A stretch of 64,000 nucleotides of DNA from Aspergillus flavus (taxonomy: Eukaryota > Ascomycota > Eurotiomycetes > Eurotiales > Aspergillaceae). Of this stretch, positions 32,167 through 42,882 are shown piece after piece. The first letter of the stretch is position 1; every line of letters begins with the position of its first letter. The notes under the pieces are model-generated. The model searched no databases and was not told the origin of the DNA. It saw only the letters and a list, made by a program, of their open reading frames with translations. A program made the position numbers and the translations under genes. Location of the stretch: NCBI RefSeq assembly GCF_009017415.1, contig NC_092409.1:3038001-3102000 (forward strand), given 5' to 3'.

Positions 32167-34550
32167 TCAAGCCAGATTGATGAGTTTATATTCCGGACCT
32201 GGTTCTGCGTCCTTCCAGGCTCTGGGATGCATGATGCCTGTCGCGGCACGCTCTGCTACCTCCCCATGAAACCTGATTAACATAACATGTAGGAGGCAGG
32301 AGCACTTTCGTGGATTCAACTCCTCATAGCCGTAGCAGCTGTCAACAAAATTCTTATAAGGAAGGCGTGTTGAACGGAAAACACTTATAGCTATAATAGC
32401 AAATTGCTGAGACTCGTCTAATGTAAGGGTGCGAACGGCGGGGTTGAAGAAGCCACCGCACTGCCGCCTCTGACTGTCGTAGACTGGTAAAACGTTCACA
32501 CAATCGTATCTATTAGTTGAAGATTCATATTGGCACTTTCCAAAGTAGTAGCTTTTGGCCATGACTGTGGAAGCACGGAATTGGAGGATCGATAGATTGG
32601 TGAACTTCTCAGGAAGTTGTTGCGGGCTTGGTCCCATGAGGTCTTCGTTTGGGCTCCTCTCAGTGAGGCTAGTATGGCGTGCATTTTGTACTTTTATGCG
32701 CGGGGTTCTGCCCGTGACCACTATGGTGGTACAGCAATTGGGGCGTCTGCAGGTCACCTTCTCTTGCTCCGTTTTTATTGTTTTGGTGTCTGATGTCTCT
32801 ATTTTCTGGAATATTGTCGTCGGGGCTGGCTTCCTGAAAAGCGAGGTCTGGGGTAGGAGGCCACACATACTTGTCAAATCCCGTAAATTCCCAAACCTGG
32901 ATCCAGCATATGTGACTGGCCCCTTCCACTCTATCCATGACCAGCTTGGGAAGTAAGGATTAGAGTCAGCACATGGGTTGGTAATGGAGGAACGCCTTTC
33001 GGGAGCTCCATCGCCAGCTGAGCACCAAAGCAGAGCGCGCACTATATTCGTATCAGGAATCGCATCATGGAATGTAGTTGAAAATAGCAGCGACAATTCC
33101 TCTAGGACGGCGGTAAAAGCATTGAGGATGTCATTGTCATATGTCAACTGCCGGCGTGTGTAAGCCTCCACATAATGCTCATAGCCGCTAATGAGTAAAT
33201 CAGAACTAGGAGTCCCGGATAAAGTGGGCCATATTAAAGTAGAGACCGGCTGGGATGTGTGGTAGTTTAGCCACGTCTCAGGCCAGAGTCTGATAGTGCA
33301 GCGGAAGTAGTACTGATACGGCGAGATAAATAGACATCTGGGGGAAAGGAGCATCTCTTGATAGGTCCAGCCACGAGTGGAATGACGCGGTCTCTTCAAT
33401 TCAGTTTCGAAAGATGGTGGCTTGGCTTGCAATTTGTACCCATCAATCACCGCAGTCGGAGTCTCAATAAGAGTTCCCTGCATGACACCTGGAAGGCCAC
33501 TGTTAGCGTTCTCTCCCGCCATTGCCACAATGGTCAACCTGGCTCTTCTGTATATCAAATTCATTACTTGTATCTGATCTCTCTTGTTTGGGTCGTCTTG
33601 AACAATGCATATTGTGTCCACCCATAGGAACCGATACCCAATCTCCTTAACCAGAGCCATCCCATCTCGCACGGTACGTGGCAGGGTGGCATTCTTTGTA
33701 CCGAATGCCCCCGGCATACGCAGTTGTGTAAGGTTCTCGGTGGTCGTTTGAAGCATTGGGGTCTGCCCCCATACATAACTCAACGCAACATATGATATTT
33801 CTGGTATTCTGACACGGAATGCTCGACTAGCCGCTCCTCGAGGATATCGACGAGCATTAGTCGCAAAATCCTTCGCTTTGTCCCGGACGCCAAATATGTG
33901 GGCAATTCTCCCATGCCGGTATGGACCTTCTTCATGGAAGGTGGACAACAATATTGTCCATGATCACGTATACAGCAATCTATCCATGAACGGATCCGGG
34001 TGGCATCAATCCGGCCTTGCCTAACCGCACAGTTGTCTTTGTCTTCTGCGTCGTCAATCAGGTCACTCAGAGTATAGCTGACATCTGGATAGCCCCACTC
34101 TGACTTCACTTTGATGGCATCTTGGGGAGAAAGACGGATTCTTCCATTTGGTTCGCCACTCCTACCGGTGATGTGCAGAGCGATACAAGCACCGTTCCTA
34201 GTGGCAGGCTTGCAAAATACCTCTGCCGTATCTGACCTTTCAGCCTCCTCGTAGTCACCCAAGTACATTGCCTGGACAAACAATTGACAAAGAGAACAGT
34301 GCAAGTTCTTCTTCAGGTCACTTATTGTTCCGAGGGATATTCTTTCGAACTCAGACTTTTTGCCTGTAAGTAAACCGATAGGATCCACGTCTTTGCATTT
34401 ACATGTGTGATGATTGTCCCCGGCCCATACAATCGTAAAATAGTGGCAAAAAAGTAAAACCAAAGCAAAGGACAAAGGAAAAATAAAAGACAAAGCAGTC
34501 TGTACAGAGGATAAGATGATATGCCACATTGGAGGAATGGCTTGTGACAT
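32167..34550 (-). pseudogene. HET-domain gene interrupted by a frameshift
   Basis: The C-terminal frame (33951-32167) carries the HET domain: 'YVALSYVWGQTPML', 'YRFLWVDTICIVQDD', 'NLIYRRARLTIVAMAGENA' and 'RGWTYQEMLLSPRCLFI'. The N-terminal frame (from ATG 34550, an earlier ATG at 34601) has a membrane segment ('FPLSFALVLLFCHYF'), a Cys-x-Cys region, 'NLHCSLCQLFVQAM', the pre-HET 'WIDCCIRDHGQYCC' and 'RLVEHSVSEYQKY'. It then runs out of frame and stops at 33780, a few codons before the HET signature. Removing five bases or adding one at about 33788-33800 would join both frames. No intron with proper ends can do this. The HET half remains open, so decay is recent; a sequencing error is possible. 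Confidence 0.75.
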
Positions 34551-35024
34551 CGTAACGATATGATCTTTTATACGGCAACATGAGATGTTGAACCAACTCA
34601 TTGATGTGCCGAGCTACAGGGCAACCGGAGAAACGCAATTAAAGAATACGACCCCGCATAAATCTGCTCAGATACGAGCTGAAACCCCGTGATTGCCTAT
34701 CAACAAGACGTGTCACCTCACTTGCTTTACGTTGTCTAAGTGTGCAGAGGAACACAGCCACAGGGAGCAGTACTTCATACTCTATCTACCGCAGTAGGGG
34801 TGTGTATATCTAATTTGTTTAACATTCGATCCCCGTGAGATGGCAGAGTGCCAGTTTGAGCAGCTAAACTACTTGAGCAAGATAAATAGTCAGACCTCTC
34901 CTGTACCGACGTAAAATAATAATACCGTTGTCCAGTCCTCCAACCATCCATACCCCAATTCCACCCCCGAAGCCAACAGAATATTCTGCCGCTCCATGCC
35001 GCGACATAAAAATACCCAATGGTC
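34551..35024. other. Intergenic spacer
   Basis: 474 nt between the HET pseudogene and the HsbA-like gene. Nothing seen. Confidence 0.35.
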
Positions 35025-35570
35025 CTATACGGAGTAGGGGGCGATTGCAATGTCGAGACCACCGTCAATCTGAGTCTTGATCGCGAGAGCCTTGGCTTGT
35101 AGAAGAAGGGGCTCGTTCGATATCAGAGCGTTGGCGAAATTGTCCAAGGCCGTTTTGAGAGACCGGAGATCGCTAAGAATCAGAGCTGGCCCCCCTTGAA
35201 TATCTTCCCATGCAGGTGCTTCGGCTCCAACGTGAGTTAATGTAACCAAGGACGTCGGCATCAGCGATTGGATGTCGGCAGAAATAGTAGTTCCAGATGG
35301 AGTGTCCAAGGAGCTGGTGGATTTGATATCGGCCGTCGCATCATTCACGGTGGTAGCAAGGCTCTGCAAGTCGCTGCGAATAGTCATTGCTCCGGTTAAA
35401 CCACTAGTAGGGAAACCACGGACATCATTGTAAAGGGTGTTAATTTGCGGTTCGATCTTTTGCGTTATATCGCCCTGAACTTTAGCTGCATCGCGGCGAA
35501 GAATAGGTGTAGCGGCCCGTGCACTTGAGTCGGACAATGCCCTCCGGCGAAGATAATTGAAACCGAGCAC
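35025..35570 (-). CDS. HsbA-like cell wall mannoprotein, N-terminus unresolved
   Basis: About 180 residues of the hydrophobic surface binding protein A family (PF12296): 'ATPILRRDAAKVQGDI', 'LYNDVRGFPTSGLTGAM', 'LSDLRSLKTALDNFANALIS' and the C-terminal 'IDGGLDIAIAPYSV'. Members are secreted, often wall-bound, antigenic proteins, some of which recruit lipolytic enzymes to hydrophobic surfaces. The frame begins here with a GTG-like codon. Upstream in frame there is no ATG before a TGA, and no hydrophobic signal core precedes 'SARAATPILRRD'. Either a further upstream exon supplies the start (an acceptor-like CACTAG lies at about 35579-35584), or the signal peptide has been lost and the gene is dead. 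Confidence 0.7.
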   Translation of the reverse strand: MLGFNYLRRRALSDSSARAATPILRRDAAKVQGDITQKIEPQINTLYNDVRGFPTSGLTGAMTIRSDLQSLATTVNDATADIKSTSSLDTPSGTTISADIQSLMPTSLVTLTHVGAEAPAWEDIQGGPALILSDLRSLKTALDNFANALISNEPLLLQAKALAIKTQIDGGLDIAIAPYSV

Positions 35571-36254
35571 TCCTGTGCCTAGTGAAGAGCAGCTATATCG
35601 TCTAAAGGATCATAATCTCGTGAGCCCTGAGTGAGTGTAAAGCGGATCCCTTAGCTCCTTCCACCGAATGACTCGATTTCTCGATTTTCGCCGTATCGCA
35701 TTCTTGAGGCTTTTTCTGGCCAGATCGACCCACGACTGCCATGCAGCTTCTTTGAAAGAAGCACACAAGATTCCTGATTTGTTGGATTCATGCAGCCTGC
35801 CTCAGGTGGAAGATTTTAGACAAGCTAACGAAAGTTAATTCGCGAGCGTTGCATCGGTGAAGAAAAGCTCTACATGTGGAGAGTATACTGATTCCCACGT
35901 GGGAACTTATTGCAACCTCTTTGGATGTAATTGCCAGTGGGGATGTAGCGCGCCTGTGGTTAACTTGATATCTGGGACCTGGTGCCCGGCAGCATTAGGT
36001 GTAAGTAAATCAACGCCTAGCAACTTATAACGAGACTAAATACAAATCCTGACATGGTGAGACAATTTTAAAGCGACTAGTGCTAAGCCTAGAGATTATC
36101 TGCTCTAGGCTTTAGATTAATGGAAGAGATGCATTTGTAATTAAGAAAGATGATTAGTTCTTTGTATTTTAAGCTCTTCTCCATCTCCTAGTTGCTTCCC
36201 TGTAGAGTAGACGGCCTTGGAAATTGGCCGAAGAGAATATTCCATACAACGGCA
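35571..36254. other. Intergenic spacer / possible 5' exon of the HsbA-like gene
   Basis: 684 nt. The minus strand has a 46-codon open frame from ATG 35742 without a signal sequence. It cannot be joined convincingly to the HsbA-like frame. Nothing else seen. Confidence 0.3.
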
Positions 36255-36806
36255 TTATTCGACTGTAACTGTTACATTTCGAAACTCTAGCAATGGAACC
36301 GGTCCGGCCTGAAAAGGGTAATTCACCGTCAGCGAGCGAATTCGAGATATCTGCTATGTTGTGGGCACTTACTCCAATGAGGCACAAATGCGTCAACGTA
36401 AAAGTAGCCGGGCCTTCAGGCATGTACTCCGGTACCTGAAGGGTGAAGTTCTGATAATTTCCACTGGAAGGATGCGCGGTCGGCGTCCAGGGGCCAGCGT
36501 ATAGCACATTTCCCAACTGGTCGCTGGGCTGAGGGCAGACGCCATCATTGCAGGAGTTAACAGCTAGAGCGATTCCCACCTCGATCCATGGTTGCTAAAA
36601 TATAGAATAGAAGCATTAATTAGAGATACATAGGTGTCAAAAATAGCAAGAAGAAAGGCATATCATACCAATGATCCAGGTTTCAAGACCTGGGCAGTAA
36701 ACTCACTGCCTCTACTCAGGACCGCACCGTCGGTTGGGGCCCCTAACTCAATCGTTTGCGCCGCAGTGAGAACAGCAAATGAGATAACGGGGAGCAAATT
36801 CTTCAT
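36255..36806 (-). CDS. Small secreted protein of an unnamed fungal family
   Basis: Three exons: 36806-36669, 36594-36373 and 36308-36255, 137 residues; introns GTATGA..TAG and GTAAGT..CAG. It starts with a signal peptide ('LLPVISFAVLTAAQ'). The mature part looks like a single beta-sandwich: 'LSRGSEFTAQVLKPGSL', 'WIEVGIALAVNSCNDGVCPQ', 'GNVLYAGPWTPTAHP', 'NYQNFTLQVPEYMPEGPA' and the last exon 'GPVPLLEFRNVTVTVE'. Two cysteines could form one disulfide, and N-glycosylation sites (NFT, NVT) are present. I recall similar short secreted proteins in other fungi but no function. It ends without a GPI or membrane tail, so it is probably released. Confidence 0.75.
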
Positions 36807-38125
36807 GCTGGGTAGATTGAGCCAAAGAGAAACAGAATAGTAGGGGACTTGGAAATTAATACGTGGTCAGGTCTAAAGCTAGGGGGATCAGGTGCTATTT
36901 ATCCTAACAGCAGCAGATGTCAATATTCTAATTTCGCGTCTGGATGTCTTGACTTCTGGATTGATCACATTATTTGCTAAATAAAAAGAACTATTTCATA
37001 CCCCTTGCTTTTTATTCGTGCTATGCTAGCTTGTAGCTTCCTAGGCGATGTCAACTTTAGACCCGCAGGTATCGAGCTGCAGGTTAGGGTTCTCCCCTTG
37101 ATTAGCGTTTCGTCTGATATTATCCTCTTAACCTATCGAATGTGGATTCTCCTATAGCAGGCGTTGATCGTCAGCCACTTGATCAGAACTATGCACCCTG
37201 TCATTCCGAACCTACTCTATATTCCTCGGTCGAGCTCGGAGTGGAGAACCTCATCAGGCAGCCCAAGATCGCGCTATCCCGTGGAGAGAAAGATCATCAC
37301 TTGTCATCGTGCGCTTGTTACCCCTTGGGCAACCGAATAATACATTTCCTAATACGAGTATCCTAAACATGCTCGTCGTTTCAAGGCATTCATATAAATA
37401 GCTGTTCGGTCTCCCATACAGAATACAGTATTATCTCGTAATATACATCTAAATTAAAGGGGTAGAATGGACAGATAATTAGATCTAATTCATTTTGTCG
37501 AAGTGCCTATATGGTCTAAATACTGGTTATAGATTAGGTGATCTCCGGGTAGGCAGGCTGCCTACTGTCTTGGTTGGACTTTTTTTTTTTCTTTTTTCTT
37601 TGCAGTTTTCGATATATTGAGCAAAACTCCTATTCGAAGGGCTTATGAAGAGAACTAAGAATGCTGTAGTTGATGTGCAGGAATGTCTATAAAATGTAAT
37701 AAGTGGTGTATCTATGACAATAACTGGTGTTGGGGAAGGTAACTATTATAAGCTGCGTTTAACTAAAGTAACAACAGTTAGCCAGTGTATTGAGAAGGGG
37801 ACATGGGTTGCTACACATCCGTCACTACTTTGGTAGGCATAGATACTAGAGATAAATATGTGCAGAATCCCAAATATACTCTTGCTTATTCTTGATGAAT
37901 TACTATATCCCCGACCCACCAGCCCAAATATGATTGGCGCGCAACATAAACCCCTACCTTTTAGCTTTCTTGCCTCAAGTAAGCCATAAGTCCATCGCTA
38001 ATTTACATCGTAGTCCAGCTATAAATTCCACCCTGCCTACTCTAAAATGTAGGATTTTTCACAGATCCTACTCCCAGTATAGACACTTCCTCTCCTACTA
38101 TCTACCTCAACTTTCTCTGGCAATA
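36807..38125. other. Divergent intergenic region
   Basis: 1.3 kb between divergently oriented genes. It contains a T/TC run near 37581-37602. No gene was found; it should contain both promoters. Confidence 0.4.
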
Positions 38126-38719
38126 ATGGCCCCCAAAATCGGCCTCATCATCTGCAGCCAGCGCACTCCTCGCGCCGGTCTCCACATCGGAATAACCATT
38201 CTAAACGATCTCCAATCCGCCGGCAGTGTCCGCACAAACGCAGTAACACTATCACTCATTGATCTGACAGAGTGGAATCTTCCCATGTACAACGAACCAG
38301 GCATCCCGTCGCAGATCCATTCATCAGACCAATACCTCCATCCGCATACGCAGAGATGGTCCGAAGAGATCGCCTCCTATGCGGCGTTTGTGTTTGTGAC
38401 TCCACAGTACAACTGGGGGTATCCAGCTAGCATTAAGAATGCGATTGACTACCTGTACCACGAATGGAAGGGTAAGCCCGCCATGATTGTCAGTTATGGC
38501 GGGCATGGAGGCGGGAAGGCGGCGGAGCAGTTGAAGCAGGTGTTGTGTGGTGTTCGGATGAGGCCTCTTGAGCGGACGGTTGGGATGACTTTTCCCAGTA
38601 AAGAAGTGTTGATGGTTGCTGCGGAGGGGCAGGAGTTGGACTTGTCTTTTTGGGAGGGAGAGAGGAGAGAAGTGGTGGAGGTTTTTGGGGAGATGGTGAA
38701 GTTGCTGGTAGAAGCTTGA
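38126..38719 (+). CDS. NADPH-dependent FMN reductase-like flavoprotein
   Basis: Single exon, 197 residues, from ATG 38126; the frame is open further upstream, but that part is not protein-like. Flavodoxin-like fold of the FMN_red family (PF03358). The N-terminal strand 'KIGLIICSQRTPRAGL' is the phosphate-binding loop, though less Ser-rich than usual. 'TPQYNWGYPASIKNAIDYLY' is the signature that holds the isoalloxazine ring, and 'MIVSYGGHGGGKAAEQL' follows. Such enzymes reduce FMN, quinones or azo dyes with NADPH. It could supply reduced flavin to a two-component oxygenase such as the DszC-like protein at 24 kb, which is only an inference. Its 3' end is 94 nt from the convergent regulator gene. 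Confidence 0.88.
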   Translation: MAPKIGLIICSQRTPRAGLHIGITILNDLQSAGSVRTNAVTLSLIDLTEWNLPMYNEPGIPSQIHSSDQYLHPHTQRWSEEIASYAAFVFVTPQYNWGYPASIKNAIDYLYHEWKGKPAMIVSYGGHGGGKAAEQLKQVLCGVRMRPLERTVGMTFPSKEVLMVAAEGQELDLSFWEGERREVVEVFGEMVKLLVEA

Positions 38720-38813
38720 GAGCTTATGTTCTGATGTATAGAGGTAACTCCGATTTTGTGTCTGTATATTGGTGTCTTCATCCTGTTTGTTGAATACTTC
38801 GTTCAATATATTT

Positions 38814-40322
38814 TTAATCTGCTCTGAGTGATCGCAGCTGCTGTAGGCCGAATTCTAAGGGCTTGGCAGCCACTAGGGAGTATCCCCGGACATATTTCAG
38901 AGCATTGCTGATAGTCTGCTGTCGCTTTGAAATGGTGATAGAAAAGTCAATGGGTTTATGGAAACCATCCGACTCGGAGAACAGAGAAACGGAGGTGGAG
39001 ATAGCATCTTCCAGGGTAATAAGCGTAGAGTTTGTCACACAATCCAATACACCCATGAGGGGTTGAGAGTACTCAGCAGATGGGCGAAGTGGTGCACTAT
39101 TGTCCCCGTGTTGTTGAACATACGGAACAGCCGGCACCACTTCAGCAAGATACCAACCGTTTATCTGGTCATGTATGACCATGGCTCGTTGCACAAGTCT
39201 CTTCAGCTTCATCCCGTAGTTTCCACTACGTAGGATACCCGTAATTTCCTCAAGAAGCACAGGAATATCAACCAGCCAGTCGCAAAGCTTCGATCGCAGG
39301 ACACAAGCCCAGCTTGCAGGTGTCAACGCGGTCTCTTCCGTTTCCCGCAGGAACTCCCGCCAAGGAGACCGTGCGAGAAAGCACGGCTGTCGTAGGTTCA
39401 TATCTTGGACAATCTACCGCTTGTCAGCCGATAAGCCCCAGTGATACATCAAAAGACATACGAAAAACGCCCGTTGCGATTCCAGCATCGCCCGCTCAAA
39501 CGGCTGCTGGAACCGACCAATGTCACAATTCTGAATGAGAGCCTTAGTCCCATGTGACAACTGATTCCACCGACCATTATCGGCATTTGTCAAGAGCTGT
39601 CACATATTAGCCTAGCTTGGAGCAAGAGTGGAAGTACCATACCTCACACAACTGCAATACAATCGACGCACAGATAGTCTCCGATTGAAAGCAACGCCCA
39701 GGATCATCTAGACACAAGCGTAGCGCCTCAAGACTCTGGGCATATTTCCGCCAAGAATCTTTAGAAATAGTCCCCTCGCTAGCCAAGAGATCCGCATACA
39801 CAGTACAAAGACAAGCAACGGCAGAGTCTAGAGCAACATTTCGCCCCAATCGACCCGGAATATACTGATAAAAGCCCCCATGTGAGCTCAGGGGGAAAAC
39901 CATCTGACTCGTAGAATCCTGCAGAATATAAACCAGATTTGCCCCATCATGATCCCGACTCGAAATTAAGGGCCAACAAATCCTTTCATAAGAACGAATG
40001 GTGTAATAATTGTGATTCCCCGAGGATCTCGATAAAGCCACAGTCTCATCCGGATCAGCACCAACTTCTTCTAGGAGGTACTTCTTCTTCCGATAATGAG
40101 CCAGGAGAGATGCATTTTCATTGATAAACTTATACTTTGTTTGGTAGCCTGGGCAAATGCGCCCAGAGGCGACACAGGCCGTGCATGCTGGTGCCCTGTT
40201 GTCGCACTAGGGGAAGGTTAATCACCAATTTTCTTTTTCTTGTGTGCCCTTTCAGTGGCCCTTACTTTTTTCTTACGCTTCCGACAGGTTTCGCAGCCGA
40301 TGCTATGGGGAACGCCCACCAT
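38814..40322 (-). CDS. Zn2Cys6 fungal transcription factor
   Basis: Four exons: 40322-40266, 40206-39643, 39596-39462 and 39413-38814, 451 residues. The binuclear cluster is split by intron 1. Exon 1 ends 'IGCETCRKRKKK', and exon 2 begins 'CDNRAPACTACVASGRICPG', giving C-x2-C-x6-C-x6-C-x2-C-x6-C. The remainder fits the fungal_trans_2 (DUF3468-like) architecture: 'CLCTVYADLL', 'ICASIVLQLCE', 'FERAMLESQRAFF' and a C-terminal Trp/Leu-rich helical part. It is a nuclear regulator. Convergent with the FMN reductase gene and head to head (about 0.8 kb) with the lactonase-like gene, either of which could be a target. Confidence 0.88.
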
Positions 40323-41114
40323 GGCTTGAAACAGGAGGATGCCCAACCTAGTTGGTGGATGGCTGGCCTCATCTGAGTTATCAATCAATCACTTTGCAGG
40401 GCTGGGGTCCCTTTGTGCTGACTAAGATGAGCCAAGCCATGCACGTTGATTAATGCGTCAACCGAGTGTACCAAATCAGACTGCTCATATCCTTATTTTA
40501 GAATGGTTGGGGGCGGAGTCATTGTTTCTCCCACTGGATATATCCTGCCTTAAGAGCTATTGTATGGATAAGGATTGAAGTGGGTGGGGAGATGTTGCAC
40601 ATACCTGAGGCACCGAACGGGTGAGAGACCCTTCGGCGGCTAAAAGTGGATCCTGGAATCGTAGGTAAATCTTTCATGACCCTTTCAATTCCCTCCATGA
40701 ATGCTCGAACAATTACTGTCAAAGCGTAAAGAATGAGATTAAAGGCAATGGGGCAATGACCAGTCGCTCGTTCTGTACGACCCAAGATCCTTAAGGTGTT
40801 TCAAGTCCACCACCGGACAATGCAGATCCATGCCGGACAAAGCGCCAGTCGCTCCACCTGCACTTGTTCCTATGCAACGCTGGACAAATCAAAGGGACAA
40901 GCTGGACTAAACCGTGAGGGCTGAGGCTTCCTGCACTTCTGCAAGGCTGAGCAAGTAGTATTTAATTCGCTTTACACCCGTGCTGATCAGTCAATGTTTT
41001 CCCACATACCCTTCGATATTTAAAGTCGCGAGCGACGAAACACACTCTCTTACTCTTTCCATTCTACTCAGCTGAGACCGGTCTGGACTGGTCGGATTAA
41101 CGTTCATTTTGAAA
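40323..41114. other. Divergent promoter region
   Basis: 792 nt between the start codons of a Zn2Cys6 regulator (minus) and the secreted lactonase-like gene (plus). A TATTTAAA lies near 41017-41024. No other feature seen. Confidence 0.4.
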
Positions 41115-42402
41115 ATGTTTTTGCAGTCTGTCTTAGCGCTGTCCCTGGCGCTGCCCTCTCTTTCGACCGCTGCACGACTCTTTGCAACCCACTACGATGG
41201 CAACGTATACTCTCTCAACTTGGAGGAGAAGGGCGATAAATTCTCGCTCACGAAGACCCACAATTTGACCACATGCGGCGGTGCCGGCTCGACGAGTGCG
41301 CTGACAGTAGACTCTGCCCGCGGGCTCGTATGGTGCGTTGGGGAAGGCACTCCCGGTGCATTAACCGCCTTGAAGGTCTGGAAAGACGGGAAGATGTTCG
41401 AGGAAGTCGTGACGGTAGAGACACCTCCTGGCGGAGTGGACAGTGTCACATACGGGATAGATAAACAGTTCCTCGCGATAGCGCATTAGTATGTTCCATC
41501 CTGTGGTACCAATGATGCTGCACTCGATACTAACCACGGGACATAGTGGCAACTCCTCCATCTCACTCTTCAACATCCCCTTTGCGGACAAGCAGCAAGT
41601 GAAGCCCTTCGATGTGGTGAAGTTGCCCCCGCCCAAAAATGTCACCGAAAAACAGCCCAAGTCGCAACCCCATCAAGTCCTTCTCGACCCCACCGAATCG
41701 TTCATCCTGTCGCCTGATCTGGGATCCGATGTGATGCACGTGTTTGCGATTGACCACAAGTCGGGTAAACTAAACAAGTGCGGGTCCAACTCGACGATCT
41801 ACTATGATAAGGGAAGCGGGCCACGTCATGGAGTGTTTGTGACCTCGAGTGAAGGCCACCACGCACGGCGGGCCAGGAGTCCGCATAGGGAGCGGCTGAT
41901 GGGGCGCGAGGGGAAGAAGACGACATTGTATACCGTGGAAGAACTCCGCGGCAATGTGTGTTCTTTCGACGTGTCATATGTGAACAAAGGGTGCCCCGTG
42001 TTCAAGCCGTTGACATGCTTCCGCCCTTACCCCGGCTCAAACTTTCCCTCGAATACAACGACATTAGGTGAAATCCGGGCAGCGGGACCGACCCTACATA
42101 TCTCTGTTCGCAAGGATGGTAAATTCGATGGAAAGGATTCTCTGGTGACGTTAAAGCCAGGACAGAAGACGGTGACCGACGGCGACCTGTTTTCGTCCGG
42201 CGGCAAGACCCCGCGCAGCTTCGTGATCAACAGGAAGGGGGACCTGGTCGCTGTGGGTAACCAAGATTCGTCCACTATTGTCATCATCAAGAGGGATCCG
42301 AAGACTGGGGAGCTGCTTAATGAAGTCGCTTCTCTGCTGGTTGGCGAGGCGCCCGCCGAGGGAACTTGGGGTGGCTTGAGTAGCATCGTGTGGTACGAGT
42401 AG
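41115..42402 (+). CDS. Secreted lactonase-type seven-bladed beta-propeller (carboxy-cis,cis-muconate cyclase-like)
   Basis: Two exons: 41115-41488 and 41547-42402 (intron GTATGT..TAG), 409 residues. A signal peptide ('SVLALSLALPSLSTAA') is followed by a lactonase/CMLE-type propeller (PF10282): 'RLFATHYDGNVYSLNL', 'QPHQVLLDPTESFILSPDLG', 'SGPRHGVFVTSS', 'TLYTVEELRGNVCSFDV', 'AAGPTLHISVRKDGKF' and the late 'KTPRSFVINRKGDLVAVGNQ'. Fungal relatives cyclise or open lactone rings of carboxymuconate; many secreted paralogues have no known substrate. The stretch HHARRARSPHRERLMGREGK is a basic insertion not typical of the family. It is head to head with a Zn2Cys6 regulator. Aromatic catabolism is possible, as a salicylate-hydroxylase-like gene lies 8 kb away. 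Confidence 0.85.
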
Positions 42403-42882
42403 ATGTCTTGTAGTTGGATACTGAATACATTATCTCTTGACCATTCGTACTTCAGAATAGAAAACGCGCCTGTCAGCTTCATATATCTTGATGTATGTCT
42501 TTGAATATCATTCCAAATGCAGATCTTGCGGGTCATTCAAGTACAGAGTGTAACAGAACACCAAAATGCCACCGTAGTGTATATAGACCGCCCAGCGATG
42601 TTATAAACACAACCACACCAAATTGCAAACCAAACAAAAACGAGAAAGAAGGAGAAAACGAAAAGCCCAGCTTATCAATCATCCTATCGTGCGTGGCATG
42701 TACGTTTAGTCCAGCCCCTGGAAAGTTGATAGACTGGGGCGGCTTGTGGACGAATGCATTGTCGCCAGCGTAGATATCATCATTGAAGCGTAATCCTTTT
42801 GAGTAACCGTGACCCTCAACATTAATCGTAACATCCGTAAAACATGATCCTGCAGCGTAAATTTCAAAACGTCGCAAACCTC
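42403..42882. other. Tail-to-tail spacer
   Basis: 480 nt between convergent genes; 3' regions only. Nothing else seen. Confidence 0.35.

Noticed and set aside
33781..33951. N-terminal 55 residues of the frame 33951-32167 as a real start of a HET protein
   Set aside because: The other frame over the same bases encodes the expected pre-HET sequence, so this stretch is out-of-frame translation.
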